The notes under the pieces were generated by a model. It saw only the letters and a program-made list of their open reading frames with translations, was not told where the DNA came from and did not search any database. The position numbers and the translations under genes were made by a program. From the NCBI GenBank assembly GCA_905221605.1, contig CAJNDS010002333.1, positions 1 through 64,000 on the forward strand: a stretch of 64,000 nucleotides of DNA, given 5' to 3'. Numbering within the stretch: the stretch's first letter is position 1; each line of letters begins with the position of its first letter. Positions 1 to 9,410 of the stretch are shown in pieces. This DNA comes from Symbiodinium natans (lineage: Eukaryota; Sar; Dinophyceae; Suessiales; Symbiodiniaceae).

Positions 1-32
<32 letters not shown>

Positions 33-84
33 ACAGACACAGACTACAGACACACACAGACACACACAGACACAAAGACACACA

Positions 85-121
<37 letters not shown>

Positions 122-122
122 A
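1..122. repeat. CA microsatellite
   Basis: An almost pure CA dinucleotide run with scattered CAGACA interruptions, cut by the left edge of the window. It ends in an A-run at 122-130. The short ORF crossing it on the minus strand is only a translation of the repeat. Confidence 0.97.
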
Positions 123-130
123 AAAAAAAA

Positions 131-1016
131 TAACAACCACGTTTTTTTTTGCTGGAAAAAGCCTTCAAATTGCAATTTGTTTGATTTGTTGTGCAAACAC
201 AGTTTTTTTTCATTTGTCAGAAATTTGAATGGCAAGGTTTGGACGAACAACAACCTTTCAAATTGCATTTTTCTTGAATTTTTTGTCCAGACACCCGTTT
301 ATTTTCGCATTTGTTGGAGTTTTATGCCTTGCGAAACAATTTGAAAGGTCACATGAAGTGCAGCTGTGTGTTTTTTTTTTTGGACTGGCGCCCCTGTACT
401 GCATCAGTAGCACAGTAGGCCGGTCTTGTTGGGCTTGACGTAACGGGTGAAACGAAGTCAGCGCGCGCAAACCACCAAGAACACCACGCAACCACCCAAA
501 AAACAAGAAAACAGAAGCAACAAACCAAGCAAAGGCGCCGAACTACTAGGAAACCCCACGCACTCAGTACTCGAAGTCGTCGTTGAAGTCCCGGTGCAAT
601 CATACAGCACTGAGCATGCGGGGAGTCGCAAATTGCGACACTGCCAGATCTTCAAAATCACCATCATGTAGCTACTGGTGCGACGTCATTCGGCTCGAAC
701 CAAGGTCATCATCGATAGTCAGGCTCCAGTGCTCGTCTTCAAGGACACATCACGGACCCGCATTGGCAAAGGGATGGCACAGGTCAGACTTCCCAAAGGA
801 GAGGAAAGACGTGCGCATGCCCCATGGTGGTCAGCCAGTGGGGACTTGACAGCAAGAACAATCAAGGCAAGACCGGCCCAGGGCACTCCGGTGGTCAGCC
901 AGTGGAGCAGCCCCGAGCGGAAGGTTCACCTCTCACCCTGGCTTGCAGCTGCGCCCACCTAGATAGATGTCCGCGCACAAGCACAGTCTCAGCAGACAGC
1001 CACAGCGGAGGCCACA
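131..1016. other. Intergenic, no gene recognised
   Basis: No ORF here has recognisable motifs. A short phrase (GGTGGTCAGCCAGTGG) occurs near 825 and 891. The part from about 859 to 960 has a diverged direct counterpart at about 16742-16845, just right of module copy B. Confidence 0.6.
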
Positions 1017-1082
1017 ATTCCGGCATTGAGGGGTATTGGAGTCTCTGGGCCAACAGAGAGTGTCTGTCCTCGCGCTGTCCGG

Positions 1083-2312
1083 TCTCGCTTTCTCGCTCTC
1101 ATCTCTCACTCACTCACTCACTCGCTCTTGAGTCTTTGGGCCCAGGTGTTTTTTTCTTCTTTTTGCGCATGTCCGGGCCCTGGAGTGCTTGCACAAGCGC
1201 TCAGTCGCGTGTGGGACCGGGGTTTGTTTGCAGGGTTTGGGAGTTTAGGAGCGTGCTTTCTGTCATGACTGAGAGGGGCGCGTATCTCTCTCGCTCTCAT
1301 CTCTCACTCACAACCACAAAAAAAGGACGACTTACTTTGTGCTGGTGATATCAATGCCACCACCTACAATGGCATAAGGATCATCCAAGCGGGGGTCGCG
1401 TTTAGGCATTTAAACAATAGTATGGAAATCTGAGGAATGTAAAATGAATGAAGGATTGGGTTACTGTTTGTATGGATTTTTTTTTTCAAAATTTTTTGCT
1501 TTTGAATTAAAAAGTTCACGAGTTTTTCTCTGGCTCACTCACTCACTCACTCGCTCTTGAGTCTTTGGGCCCAGGTGTTTTTTCTTCGTTTTGCGCATGT
1601 CCGGGCCCTGGAGTGCTTGCACAAGCGCTGAGTCGCGTGTGGGACCGGGGGTTGTTTGCAGGGTTTGGGGGTTTAGGAGTTCGGGCTCGCCGAGAAACTG
1701 CAAGTGTTGTGAGAGCGCATGTCGTGCTTTCTGTCATGACTGAGAGGGGCGCGTAGCTCTCTCGCTCTCATCTCTCACTCACTCACTCACTCACTCGCTC
1801 TTGAGTCTTTGGGCCCAGGTGCTTTTTGCTTCGTTTTGCGCATGTCCGGGCCCTGGAGTGCTTGCACAAGCGCTGAGTCGCGTGTGGGACCGGGGTTTGT
1901 TTGCAGGGTTTGGGGGTTTAGGAGTTCGAACTCGCCGAGAAATTGCAAGTGTTGTGAGAGCGCATGTCGTGCTTTCTGTCATGACTGAGAGGGGCGCGTA
2001 TCTCTCTCGCTCTCATCTCTCACTCACTCACTCACTCACTCACTCGCTCTTGAGTCTTTGGGCCCAGGTGTTTTTTTCTTCGTTTTGCGCATGTCCGGGC
2101 CCTGGAGTGCTTGCACAAGCGCTGAGTCGCGTGTGGGACCGGGGTTTGTTTGCAGGGTTTGGGGGTTTAGGAGTTCGGGCTCGCCGAGAAATTGCAAGTG
2201 CTGTGAGAGCGCATGTCGTGCTTTCATTCTGGCGAGGGCACAATCTGTCATGACTGAGAGGGGCGCGTATCTCTCTCGCTCTCATCTCCACTCACTCACT
2301 CACTCACTCGCT
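1083..2312 (+). repeat. 245-bp satellite block, copy A (four units)
   Basis: The phrase TTGAGTCTTTGGGCCCAGG starts units at 1128, 1557, 1801 and 2050. Each unit ends in a CTCA/CTCT-rich stretch. The first unit has lost about 45 bp, and the unit expected next is replaced by 227 bp of unrelated sequence. Within units GGGCCC occurs twice, and a near-palindrome sits around GCTTGCRCAAGC. The short ORFs here merely repeat with the array and show no protein character. Confidence 0.95.
1309..1535. other. Unique 227-bp segment inside the satellite
   Basis: This AT-rich stretch interrupts the satellite in copy A, where copy B has a complete unit (from 10167). No terminal inverted repeats or target duplications are evident. 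Origin unknown. Confidence 0.7.
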
Positions 2313-2939
2313 CTTGTGTTCGCTTCCATTGAGGCGTGTGCCGGAGTTTCTTGACGTCGGTCATCTTTCACATCCCTGGCAGTGAATGCCTAGACGCCCG
2401 TTCTGTTTGGCGCCCTGCTCTTTGAATCAGGCCATTGTTATCGTGAGACATGTGTTGGCATGAATGTGCGAGCACGCTTCCCATTTCGTCCACCTTATGC
2501 CCGCACATGCATCAGCTGCACACATGCGGCAGCGCCTGATTCTTCATGCAGCCCGCGTCAATCTGCAGCGTGTAGAGGGTGGCCAGCCGAGCGGGAGCAT
2601 CACTCGCGAGACCCGGGCTGGCTTGCCATCGGTGCTGGTCCAAACCCAAACCCTAAACTTGCCCTAAACCCGAAGTTGGCTCGAGTACGCGGTGCTCTTT
2701 GTGCTCGCCCCCCCTCTGTTAAATGCTCTTGAACACAGATGCTCGTCTTGCTCGTCTCCCCCGATTTGCGATGCGTTCATGGTGCTTGTGAGCTTAGTCG
2801 AAGGCAGGAAGCCAAGCCGGAGTTTGCGCTCCATCTCGGGAGTTTTTGGTAGATGGGCAAGCGCCCAAAGCCCGTGTTGCTGCCAAGGACTTTTGTTGGT
2901 AGAGGCGGGAAGCAAAGACCCAAAGGCTGTACTGCATCT
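2313..2939. other. Spacer between satellite and 540-bp repeats, no gene recognised
   Basis: The spacer is nearly identical in copy B (11165-11791). It contains one telomere-like string and short ORFs without recognisable motifs. Confidence 0.6.
2638..2672. repeat. Telomere-like CCCTAAA string, copy A
   Basis: Three imperfect CCCTAAA/CCCAAA heptamers lie in a short stretch. This is the complement of the TTTAGGG telomere repeat found in plants and many algae, including dinoflagellates. It is too short and degenerate to be a working telomere. Confidence 0.5.
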
Positions 2940-4530
2940 GCAGCTCGGGATTTGTCTCTTTCTCCGGTGTTTTGCCAGTCCGAGGCTGACTTCTGGATGG
3001 TTTTCTCACTTTCCGTGGTCCCTAAACCCCATTTTCACGCCTTGGTGCATCTACATCGGTTGATAAACGCTGTTTTCGCAATTTTTGGCTGTTGCCCTTG
3101 CTGGGTGTACTCCAGTGCTAGGGTTTTGCTGTCCATGCAAGGACCTGGTCCTTCTCGTTCCTCTTCTTGGCATCTTCAACCACAGGCCATAAGTTGAGCG
3201 AAGCGCGGTCGATGGAATTTGGTTTGTTTTGCCTTTCGTGCCAGAGATTTGCGCTGATTTTCCCGGTGTTTTGCCTATCTGGGCAAGGACCTGGTCCTTT
3301 TCGTTCCTCTTCTTGGCGTCCTAAACCACAGGGCAGCGAACCTTGCCCAGCCGTGCAAAACACCGGGAAATCCAGTCAGGAGCTGGCGCGTCACACACAC
3401 AAAGCAAGGCAAATATCAAGCGACTGCACTTCGTTTAACGTCTTGGTCCTGGGCCTGCCACAAGGCCCCGAGGCCGTACTGCAGCTCGGGATTTGTCTCT
3501 TTCTCCGGTGTTTTGCCAGTCCGAGGCTGACTTCTGGATGGTTTTCTCACTTTCCGTGGTCCCTAAACCCCATTTTCACGCCTTGGTGCATCTACATCGG
3601 TTGATAAACGCTGTTTTCGCAATTTTTGGCTGTTGCCCTTGCTGGGTGTACTCCAGTGCTGGGGTTTTGCTGTCCATGCAAGGACCTGGTCCTTCTCGTT
3701 CCTCTTCTTGGCATCTTCAACCACAGGCCATAAGTTGAGCGAAGCGCGGTCGATGGAATTTGGTTTGTTTTGCCTTTCGTGCCAGAGATTTGCGCTGATT
3801 TTCCCGGTGTTTTGCCTATCTGGGCAAGGACCTGGTCCTTTTCGTTCCTCTTCTTGGCGTCCTAAACCACAGGGCAGCGAACCTTGCCCAGCCGTGCAAA
3901 ACACCGGGAAATCCAGTCAGGAGCTGGCGCGTCACACACACAACAAGCCAAAAATCAAGCGACCGCACTTCGTTTAACGTGTTGGTCCTGGGCCTGCCAC
4001 AAGGCCCCGAGGCCGTACTGCAGCTCGGGATTTGTCTCTTTCTCCGGTGTTTTGCCAGTCCGAGGCTGACTTCTGGATGGTTTTCTCACTTTCCGTGGTC
4101 CCTAAACCCCATTTTCACGCCTTGGTGCATCTACATCGGTTGATAAACGCTGTTTTCGCAATTTTTGGCTGTTGCCCTTGCTGGGTGTACTCCAGTGCTG
4201 GGGTTTTGCTGTCCATGCAAGGACCTGGTCCTTCTCGTTCCTCTTCTTGGCATCTTCAACCACAGGCCATAAGTTGAGCGAAGCGCGGTCGATGGAATTT
4301 GGTTTGTTTTGCCTTTCGTGCCAGAGATTTGCGCTGATTTTCCCGGTGTTTTGCCTATCTGGGCAAGGACCTGGTCCTTTTCGTTCCTCTTCTTGGCGTC
4401 CTAAACCACAGGGCAGCGAACCTTGCCCAGCCGTGCAAAACACCGGGAAATCCAGTCAGGAGCTGGCGCGTCACACACACAAAGCAAGCCAAAAATCAAG
4501 CGACCGCACTTCGTTTAACGTCTTGGCCGT
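2940..4530 (+). repeat. 540-bp tandem repeat, copy A (three units)
   Basis: The phrase GGGATTTGTCTCTTTCTCC recurs at 2947, 3488 and 4027, giving periods of 541 and 539 bp. Each unit holds the 15-bp palindrome AAGGACCTGGTCCTT twice and a block ending in GCGGTCGATGG that also occurs, diverged, at 9003-9410. ORFs of 81-145 codons recur on both strands with the period but show no domain. They are best read as by-products of the repeat. Confidence 0.95.
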
Positions 4531-4782
4531 TGCCGTGTGGTTTAGGACTGGTTGGGGGTCTGGGGGGGGGGTAGTGCAAAGGCTTGGGATGCCATACTGC
4601 AGCTGAAGCAGACGAGCGCACCTTAGGTTGTTGGGTGAGGCTGGGAAGCAAAATTGCTGGAGGCCATACTGCATCTTGGGCAGCAAAAGGCTTGGGGCCG
4701 TTTTTTCCAACCCTTGGTAGGTCTTTCCCTTCTCCAGGCCCTCTCCTTGTCCGAGGCCGTTTCCCGCCCTGGGCCTGCCACC
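4531..4782. other. Spacer before the palindrome
   Basis: GC-rich, with a G-run at about 4559-4570 whose length differs from copy B. No gene recognised. Confidence 0.6.
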
Positions 4783-4789
4783 CCAGAAA

Positions 4790-4918
4790 GTAGATTGCCA
4801 AAATGTAGACCGGGAAACGGAAAATCGTAAAGTTGCCCGCGTTTTAAAAATATTCTATTTGTTAACGCGGATTCAACTTTACGATTTTGTGCTTCTGGGT
4901 GCATTTTCGGCAATCTAC
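4790..4918. promoter_or_regulatory. Long imperfect palindrome, candidate replication origin (copy A)
   Basis: Three perfect arm pairs nest around one centre: 10 bp (4790-4799 with 4909-4918), 15 bp (4821-4835 with 4874-4888) and 7 bp (4837-4843 with 4864-4870). A further AAAATG/CATTTT pair lies between the outer two. The 20-nt loop (4844-4863) is AT-rich and contains AAATATTCT at 4848-4856. That string matches the first seven positions of the CRESS-DNA origin nonamer NANTATTAC but not the last two. It lies about 230 bp upstream of Rep exon 1. A hairpin beside a Rep gene is the usual origin layout of CRESS replicons. Its function here is inference; a MITE-like palindrome is the alternative. 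Confidence 0.6.
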
Positions 4919-5144
4919 ATTGGGCTCTGGCGGCACCAGGAACCCCTAAAGCCCATGGAGGCGCCGGAGTCCACTCTGACACGTTTACGGCTATGACGCT
5001 CATGCCTGCCATCGCGTTTCATGTCCAACGCATCTTGTCAATCCGGTCTACAGCTCCATGCATGCCATGCAAGATGCGCCCAAAAATTATTGAGATCATC
5101 TTGCAACCGTTCGTGTCCTTCTGTTTGGTAGCCACGCAGCCGTC

Positions 5145-5216
5145 ATGCCGGAGCACACGTCATCCTCCAGTTCTTCCTCGTCTTCGGACGAGGATGTCGC
5201 GATGACAGAAATGCAG
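5145..5216 (+). CDS. Candidate first coding exon of Rep, copy A
   Basis: An ATG at 5145 opens a frame encoding a short acidic head: nine consecutive serines, then D-E-D and a few residues ending at CAG (5216). The frame hits TGA at 5232. Joining 5216 to 5354 would remove 137 nt bounded by GC and AG, keep phase 0, and add 18 codons before the first ATG of the long Rep ORF. Those 18 codons are also acidic and polar. GT donors in phase 0 exist nearby (after GAT at 5195 or CGT at 5222), so the exact donor is uncertain. The exon is unchanged in copy B. Confidence 0.45.
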
Positions 5217-5353
5217 GCGCGTGTCCTTGTGTGACGGGTTCCCTGGAACAAAGCAGAGTGCTCTGCAGCTACAGACTCTACAGGGAAGTCCTTCTGTAAG
5301 CTGAGCCTGTAAACCATGATGTTTGTTGTTTTTGTTCTCCGTCCCAACGTCAG

Positions 5354-6715
5354 GGCGCGTCTTCCGGGGATGATGCTGATCAGCCGAGCGACGTCAAGTG
5401 CAGGGGCATGTGCGGGCAATTCGTCTTTCCATGTCCGCGGGAGTATCCCGCAGAGCATGCTCAGCGCAAGGCTATGAAGCACTTCATTCCAGAAGACTTC
5501 ACAAAAGAGGAGGTTGGACTTATCTTCAAGCAGGCCGTTATCAAGGTGGGCTTCCTTCCCAAACTGGACCGCCTCCACGTTTTTAGCGAGCCCCACAAAA
5601 AGTACAACCCTGCGACGAACGCGCGAGCCCGGCACTTCCACATCATCTTTCGCTTCAAGACCACGTTTGCCCATTTGCAGATCAGCAGCAGCAAGATTTT
5701 GCACTCTCAGGGAATTCATGGACACTTCAGCTTCAACCTTGTCGGGTATCACGCTTACCTCAGCTATTGTTTGAAGCCGTCCGCTGGCAAGTTGCTCTCT
5801 GACTTGGATCTATCCCCGTGGTCTTGGCCAAACACCGTGCAAGTTGCCTTTGTTGACAAGTCGCCTCCACAGATGGCTGCTCGGAACGAGAAATCCTCCA
5901 ACAAAGGCCGAAAGCGTGTTCTCATGACTTTCTCCGAGGTCACAGATGCGTTCATTGAAGGCCACGTCAAATGTGCTTCAGATGCCTGGAGGCTTGCCAA
6001 GAGCCGAAAAGTAGCCGGAGACGACACCCTGTACAACACCTTGGGCGCCCAGGATGCCACCGCGCTCGTGGCAAAAGTTTTGTCGGCTTGGAACTGCGAA
6101 GCAGCTGCTGACACGTTGGTCTTGAGGGCCGAATTTCCGCTCAGCGGCTTCGTTCCAATCGACAATTTGCACCAAGACCTCTCACAATGGATGGCGGTAG
6201 GGCACACGTCTGTATCGCTCATTTTGTCTGGCCTGGGCGGCCGAGGCAAAACCGAGTTGGCGTGCAGCCTCATGTCAGCCATTTGTCAAGAGAATGGCTT
6301 CCACTTTATCAACAAGCTTGATCGCTTGAGAGATATCTACTTGGTTCGTGGTCAAGGGTTGGTCGTGGATGAGGCTTGCTTGCAGAATCGGACAGTTGAC
6401 GATGCGAAAGACATCTTAGACCTCAAAAAAGACCGGGACGTCTCTTGTAGAAACAGGGATGGCCGCGTGCCGAAAGGCACACCGCGCATCTTTTCAACGA
6501 ACTGGGAATATGACCAGTTCTTTCCAGCAGATGCCAAGTTGACACAAAATCAAGAGGCAATTCGCCGTCGCATCTTGTGGGTCACGGTGGACAGAGACCT
6601 TCGCATCAACGCCGCTCCAGCTGCGCCGTTGCCCCTAGAACCCCTTACTTCCGACGAGGAAGACGTCTTCGGCCACGGTGGTCAACTTCTGGATGGAGCC
6701 GCGCCCAATTCATAA
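5354..6715 (+). CDS. Rep-like protein: HUH endonuclease plus SF3 helicase (copy A)
   Basis: This is a rolling-circle replication initiator of the CRESS-DNA type. The HUH domain of such proteins nicks an origin hairpin through a tyrosine, and the SF3 helicase unwinds DNA. Residues are numbered from the ATG at 5408 (435 codons). HFH at 76-78 is the metal-binding HUH motif, and YCLK at 120-123 carries the likely catalytic tyrosine and motif-III lysine. GLGGRGKT at 275-282 is Walker A, LVVDE at 318-322 Walker B, and FSTN at 362-365 SF3 motif C. The tail is acidic. Motif I near residues 4-10 is unclear. The frame stays open upstream to a CAG|G acceptor at 5353/5354, so the gene probably starts in the exon at 5145. 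The length is near the upper end for CRESS Reps. All core residues are present, so it may be functional. No capsid gene lies nearby, which favours an endogenous or plasmid-like element over a complete virus. Confidence 0.9.
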   Translation, partial: GASSGDDADQPSDVKCRGMCGQFVFPCPREYPAEHAQRKAMKHFIPEDFTKEEVGLIFKQAVIKVGFLPKLDRLHVFSEPHKKYNPATNARARHFHIIFRFKTTFAHLQISSSKILHSQGIHGHFSFNLVGYHAYLSYCLKPSAGKLLSDLDLSPWSWPNTVQVAFVDKSPPQMAARNEKSSNKGRKRVLMTFSEVTDAFIEGHVKCASDAWRLAKSRKVAGDDTLYNTLGAQDATALVAKVLSAWNCEAAADTLVLRAEFPLSGFVPIDNLHQDLSQWMAVGHTSVSLILSGLGGRGKTELACSLMSAICQENGFHFINKLDRLRDIYLVRGQGLVVDEACLQNRTVDDAKDILDLKKDRDVSCRNRDGRVPKGTPRIFSTNWEYDQFFPADAKLTQNQEAIRRRILWVTVDRDLRINAAPAAPLPLEPLTSDEEDVFGHGGQLLDGAAPNS

Positions 6716-6782
6716 TTCACTCGTAGTTCTCGTGCTCCGATGGAGCTGCGCCCAATTCATAATTCACTCGTAGTTCTCGTGC
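6692..6782 (+). repeat. 44-bp direct repeat over the Rep stop codon, copy A
   Basis: Two nearly identical 44-bp blocks (6692-6735 and 6739-6782) lie 47 bp apart. The first contains the last Rep codons and the TAA stop. The second is an untranslated echo of the gene end. Confidence 0.9.
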
Positions 6783-6828
6783 ACGCAATGCACGGAGTCG
6801 CTACCGTGGCCCCTGGGATGCCCCAGAA

Positions 6829-7158
6829 GCACGAGGGATTTCACTGTTCTCACCTTTATAACCCCCGGAAGCAGAAGGGATTAGAGGCCCTTCACTGCCC
6901 TCTTTTGAGGCGGGACCCCCCAAAAGCACGAGTCCAAGCATGAGGGATTTACGCCCTTCACAGCTCCAATGAGGGACTTCCCGGAAGCAGAAGGGATTAG
7001 AGGCCCTTCACTGCCACGAAACCCTCCAGAAGCGCGAGGGATTAGAGACCCTTCACTGCTTCCACCCTCGGACCCCCCGAAAGCATGAGGGATTACTGCC
7101 CTCCATACTCCCAAGCAGAAGGGACTAGAGGCCACACGCACGCCCTTCACTGCCCTCT
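6829..7158 (+). repeat. Degenerate repeat field downstream of Rep, copy A
   Basis: Variants of GAAGCRNGAGGGATT followed by GCCCTTCACTGCC recur about five to six times at irregular spacing. No gene is present. The field is preserved in copy B. Confidence 0.75.
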
Positions 7159-7159
7159 C

Positions 7160-7385
7160 ACCAGAGAGTCCGGGGCCTGGAGACTTAAGCCAGAGAGTCC
7201 GGGCTGGAGGCTAAAGACAGAAAGCCTGAAAACTTAAGCGAGAGAGTCCGGGGCCTGGAGACTTAAGCCAGAGAGTCCAGACTCCACCCAGAGAGTCCGG
7301 GGGCCTGGAGCTTAAGCCAGAGAGGGGCCTGGAGGCGTCAGCCAGAGAGCAGGGGGGCTGGAGCGTTAAGCCACAGAGTCCGTGT
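7160..7385 (+). repeat. Second degenerate repeat field, copy A
   Basis: Variants of CCAGAGAGTCCGGGGCCTGG followed by an (A)CTTAAG element recur about seven times, every 30-45 bp. Copies A and B differ in small indels here. Confidence 0.8.
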
Positions 7386-7938
7386 TTTTTGGGGCGCGAC
7401 CGACGGGCTACTTTGACTTCCTTTTGGACCGATGCAGAAGGTGGTACCAAATCGCTGCAAGACGGCGTTTGGCCAGATTTCCGCTGTTGAAGGGTGGGCA
7501 CTTGCCCAAGCTGGTAAGGGAGGTCTCTGGAGGGGGACTCTGTCATCTTAAGGCCGGTGGCAAGATGGTGGTTGGCCAGATCTCAACTGTTGTTGTTCCA
7601 CGGTGCCTTTCCAGCGGCCCCAGTTTGGGGTGCAGGAAAGCCAGGTATTTCCAAGTATGTTGCGGGTTACCGCTGCTGTATTGCCAAGTCGTTGTTGGTT
7701 CGCACAGCGACCATGACGTAAGGATGGAGGGCCATTGTGTTGCCCTTGCCCAGATTGAATCGACCGTATTTGACCGTCGTTCGTCACAGCTTGTCGTGTG
7801 CATGCCTGGCCAAGTTCTTAGCGTCAGGAGTCAGCGACGTAGTTGGTAGTGGTGCAGGCAGACTGTCGACGAAATCTTGCAAGAATTACATCTCCAAGCC
7901 TCGTCTGACGTTTTCGCACTTCGGCAGTTTGCCTGTGC
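7386..7938. other. End of module A and following spacer, no gene recognised
   Basis: Homology to copy B stops at 7680. ORFs across the junction are unlike known proteins and are broken by the duplication boundary. Confidence 0.5.
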
Positions 7939-8687
7939 ATGAGCCTCCAAAAGGAAGTGCTTTGCGGTGCTGAAGTGCTCTGTACCATGGAGTGCCGTTG
8001 CCAAGCAGCTACCTGTCGCTTGTGCTCTCTGAAGCGGACCTGCCGCGAGCTGCGACAGCGCTTGCGAGAAGGAGAGCGGCCGCTTGCCAGGGCAGCCCGA
8101 AAAGCCCACAGAGTGAGTTGGCCGTGCGGACTTTCCCCAAAGCAGCGGCATCAGGTCTTGTGTACATATGTTCTCAGCGGTCACAATGCAATGGTGGCCA
8201 TGCAGCACGCCCGACAACTACAGAGGCGTGCAGCGTCTGACGACACGCTGCCAAGCATTACGTTTGTCCAGAATCTTTACCGGGAAGCTGCGGCTGCTGA
8301 TGTTGATGCCTGTACAGATCCGCAGACGGCGGCCCAAAAACAGCAGAGGCCAACCTTTTTCGCTGGGTTCGGCAGCAGAACTTTCGTTGTCACTCGGCTC
8401 CGACCTCGGAGGCGGCCCTCTTCGAGTTTCGACGAAGATTGGGTGATCATGCTGGCTGCCGGGCTGCCACAAACCGTGGCGGCCGGAAGTGGTTGCAGCG
8501 ATGGTGTAAACGTTGGGATGTGGGTAGAGGAACCGTGCCAGTGCGTGTGGCTGTGGAGCCTGCGCGCTTGCCCCAGAAGGCTTGGGAGCATTTTCTTCTG
8601 AAGTTAAGACTTTTTGCAGAGAGTGAGGAGCCTTTTTTGGGGTCACAAGCAAGCATCATATTTGGAGTTGCAAATCGGCCCCGGTAG
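7939..8687 (+). pseudogene. Transposase-like remnant, frameshifted
   Basis: Two overlapping frames look like parts of one protein. The first (7939 to about 8470) is rich in Arg, Gln and Ala. The second (about 8450 to 8687) continues with a basic, tryptophan-rich segment containing KWLQRWCKRW and ends near EEPFLGS. Such W-x3-W-x3-RW clusters occur before the catalytic domain in DDE transposases that are abundant in dinoflagellates. This is recalled pattern similarity, not a database hit. The frame change near 8460 and the lack of any DDE core indicate a truncated, inactive copy. An unrelated host exon cannot be excluded. Confidence 0.35.
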
Positions 8688-9002
8688 CAGCGTCAAGAGA
8701 CCTGAGCTGTGAACGGCTTAGCGAAGCTAAGTCCAAGCCACCCTGCTTGAGATATGTTTTTGCTGTGTCTGCGTTAGCTATCGCCAGTTGGCAGATGGCC
8801 AGCAGCGTCCAGTTGTGCGTTCTACAGAATGCAAGCACGTCTATGCATGTGGTCACGGAACGTGCCATGTGTAACGATCTCCTTGAACCTTGAAGGCATG
8901 ACCTCAGCCAACCAAACGTGCTGATCGCCCAGATGTTGATCGAATGTGGTTGCTTGTGTTTCTCTTCGGCTCTTGCTTACAGTGCACGGTGTTGTTCTTA
9001 TC
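8688..9002. other. Spacer, nothing recognised
   Basis: No gene-like ORF, repeat or RNA motif was seen. Confidence 0.5.
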
Positions 9003-9410
9003 CGAAACCACACGACAGCTGCCCATAAGTTGACGAGACTCGGTCGATGGATGTTTGGCTTGCTTTGCGTTTCGTCTCAGCGACCTCCGAGGATATTCCC
9101 GATGTTTTGTCCACCTGGGTCAGGACTCGGTCGACTTTTCGTTTCTCTTGTGGTCATCCTAAACCACACGACAGCAGACTAAACGTTGCACGACGCTTCG
9201 TCGATGGATTTTGGGCTTGTTTTGCATGTCGTCTCAGATTTTCGAAGATTTCCTGGTGTTTTGCCCACCTGGGCCAGGACTCGGTCGGTTTTTTCGTTTT
9301 TGTGGTCATCCTAACACACGCAAGAACGGCCTAGCAGTTCCACGATGCTCGGTCGATGGTTTTTTGGCTTGCTTTGCGTTTCGTGTCAGAGATTTTAGAG
9401 GATTCGCTTT
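9003..9410 (+). repeat. Three diverged 155-bp repeats related to the 540-bp unit
   Basis: GTCGATGG recurs at 9043, 9200 and 9352 (periods 157 and 152). Flanking phrases (CATAAGTTGA, TTTGGCTTGCTTTGCG, CTAAACCACA) match the inner part of the 540-bp units. This looks like an older, simpler form of that repeat. Confidence 0.75.

Larger units (their letters stand above)
1017..7680 (+). repeat. Rep module, copy A (6.7-kb segmental duplication)
   Basis: Homology with copy B begins at ATTCCGG and ends at CGCTGCTGTA. Inside the Rep ORF the copies differ by one base and one 6-base indel. In non-coding parts they differ by scattered substitutions, G-run length, a 45-bp indel before the Rep gene, and the number of 245-bp satellite units. 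The copies are therefore recent or homogenised. The order inside is satellite, telomere-like string, 540-bp repeats, palindrome, Rep, short-repeat fields. Confidence 0.95.

Noticed and set aside
1083-2312. Satellite repeats as a CRISPR array
   Set aside because: The period is 245 bp with no repeat-spacer structure, and the context is eukaryotic.
2940-4530. ORFs of 81-145 codons in the 540-bp repeats as genes
   Set aside because: They occur on both strands with the repeat period and show no domain or splice evidence.
5096-5752. Minus-strand ORF of 218 codons (and its copy at 13992-14642)
   Set aside because: It lies opposite the Rep coding sequence and exon 1, has no motif, and is explained by codon bias of the plus-strand gene.
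5764-6282. Minus-strand ORF of 172 codons opposite Rep (copy at 14654-15172)
   Set aside because: It is an antisense shadow of the helicase-coding part.
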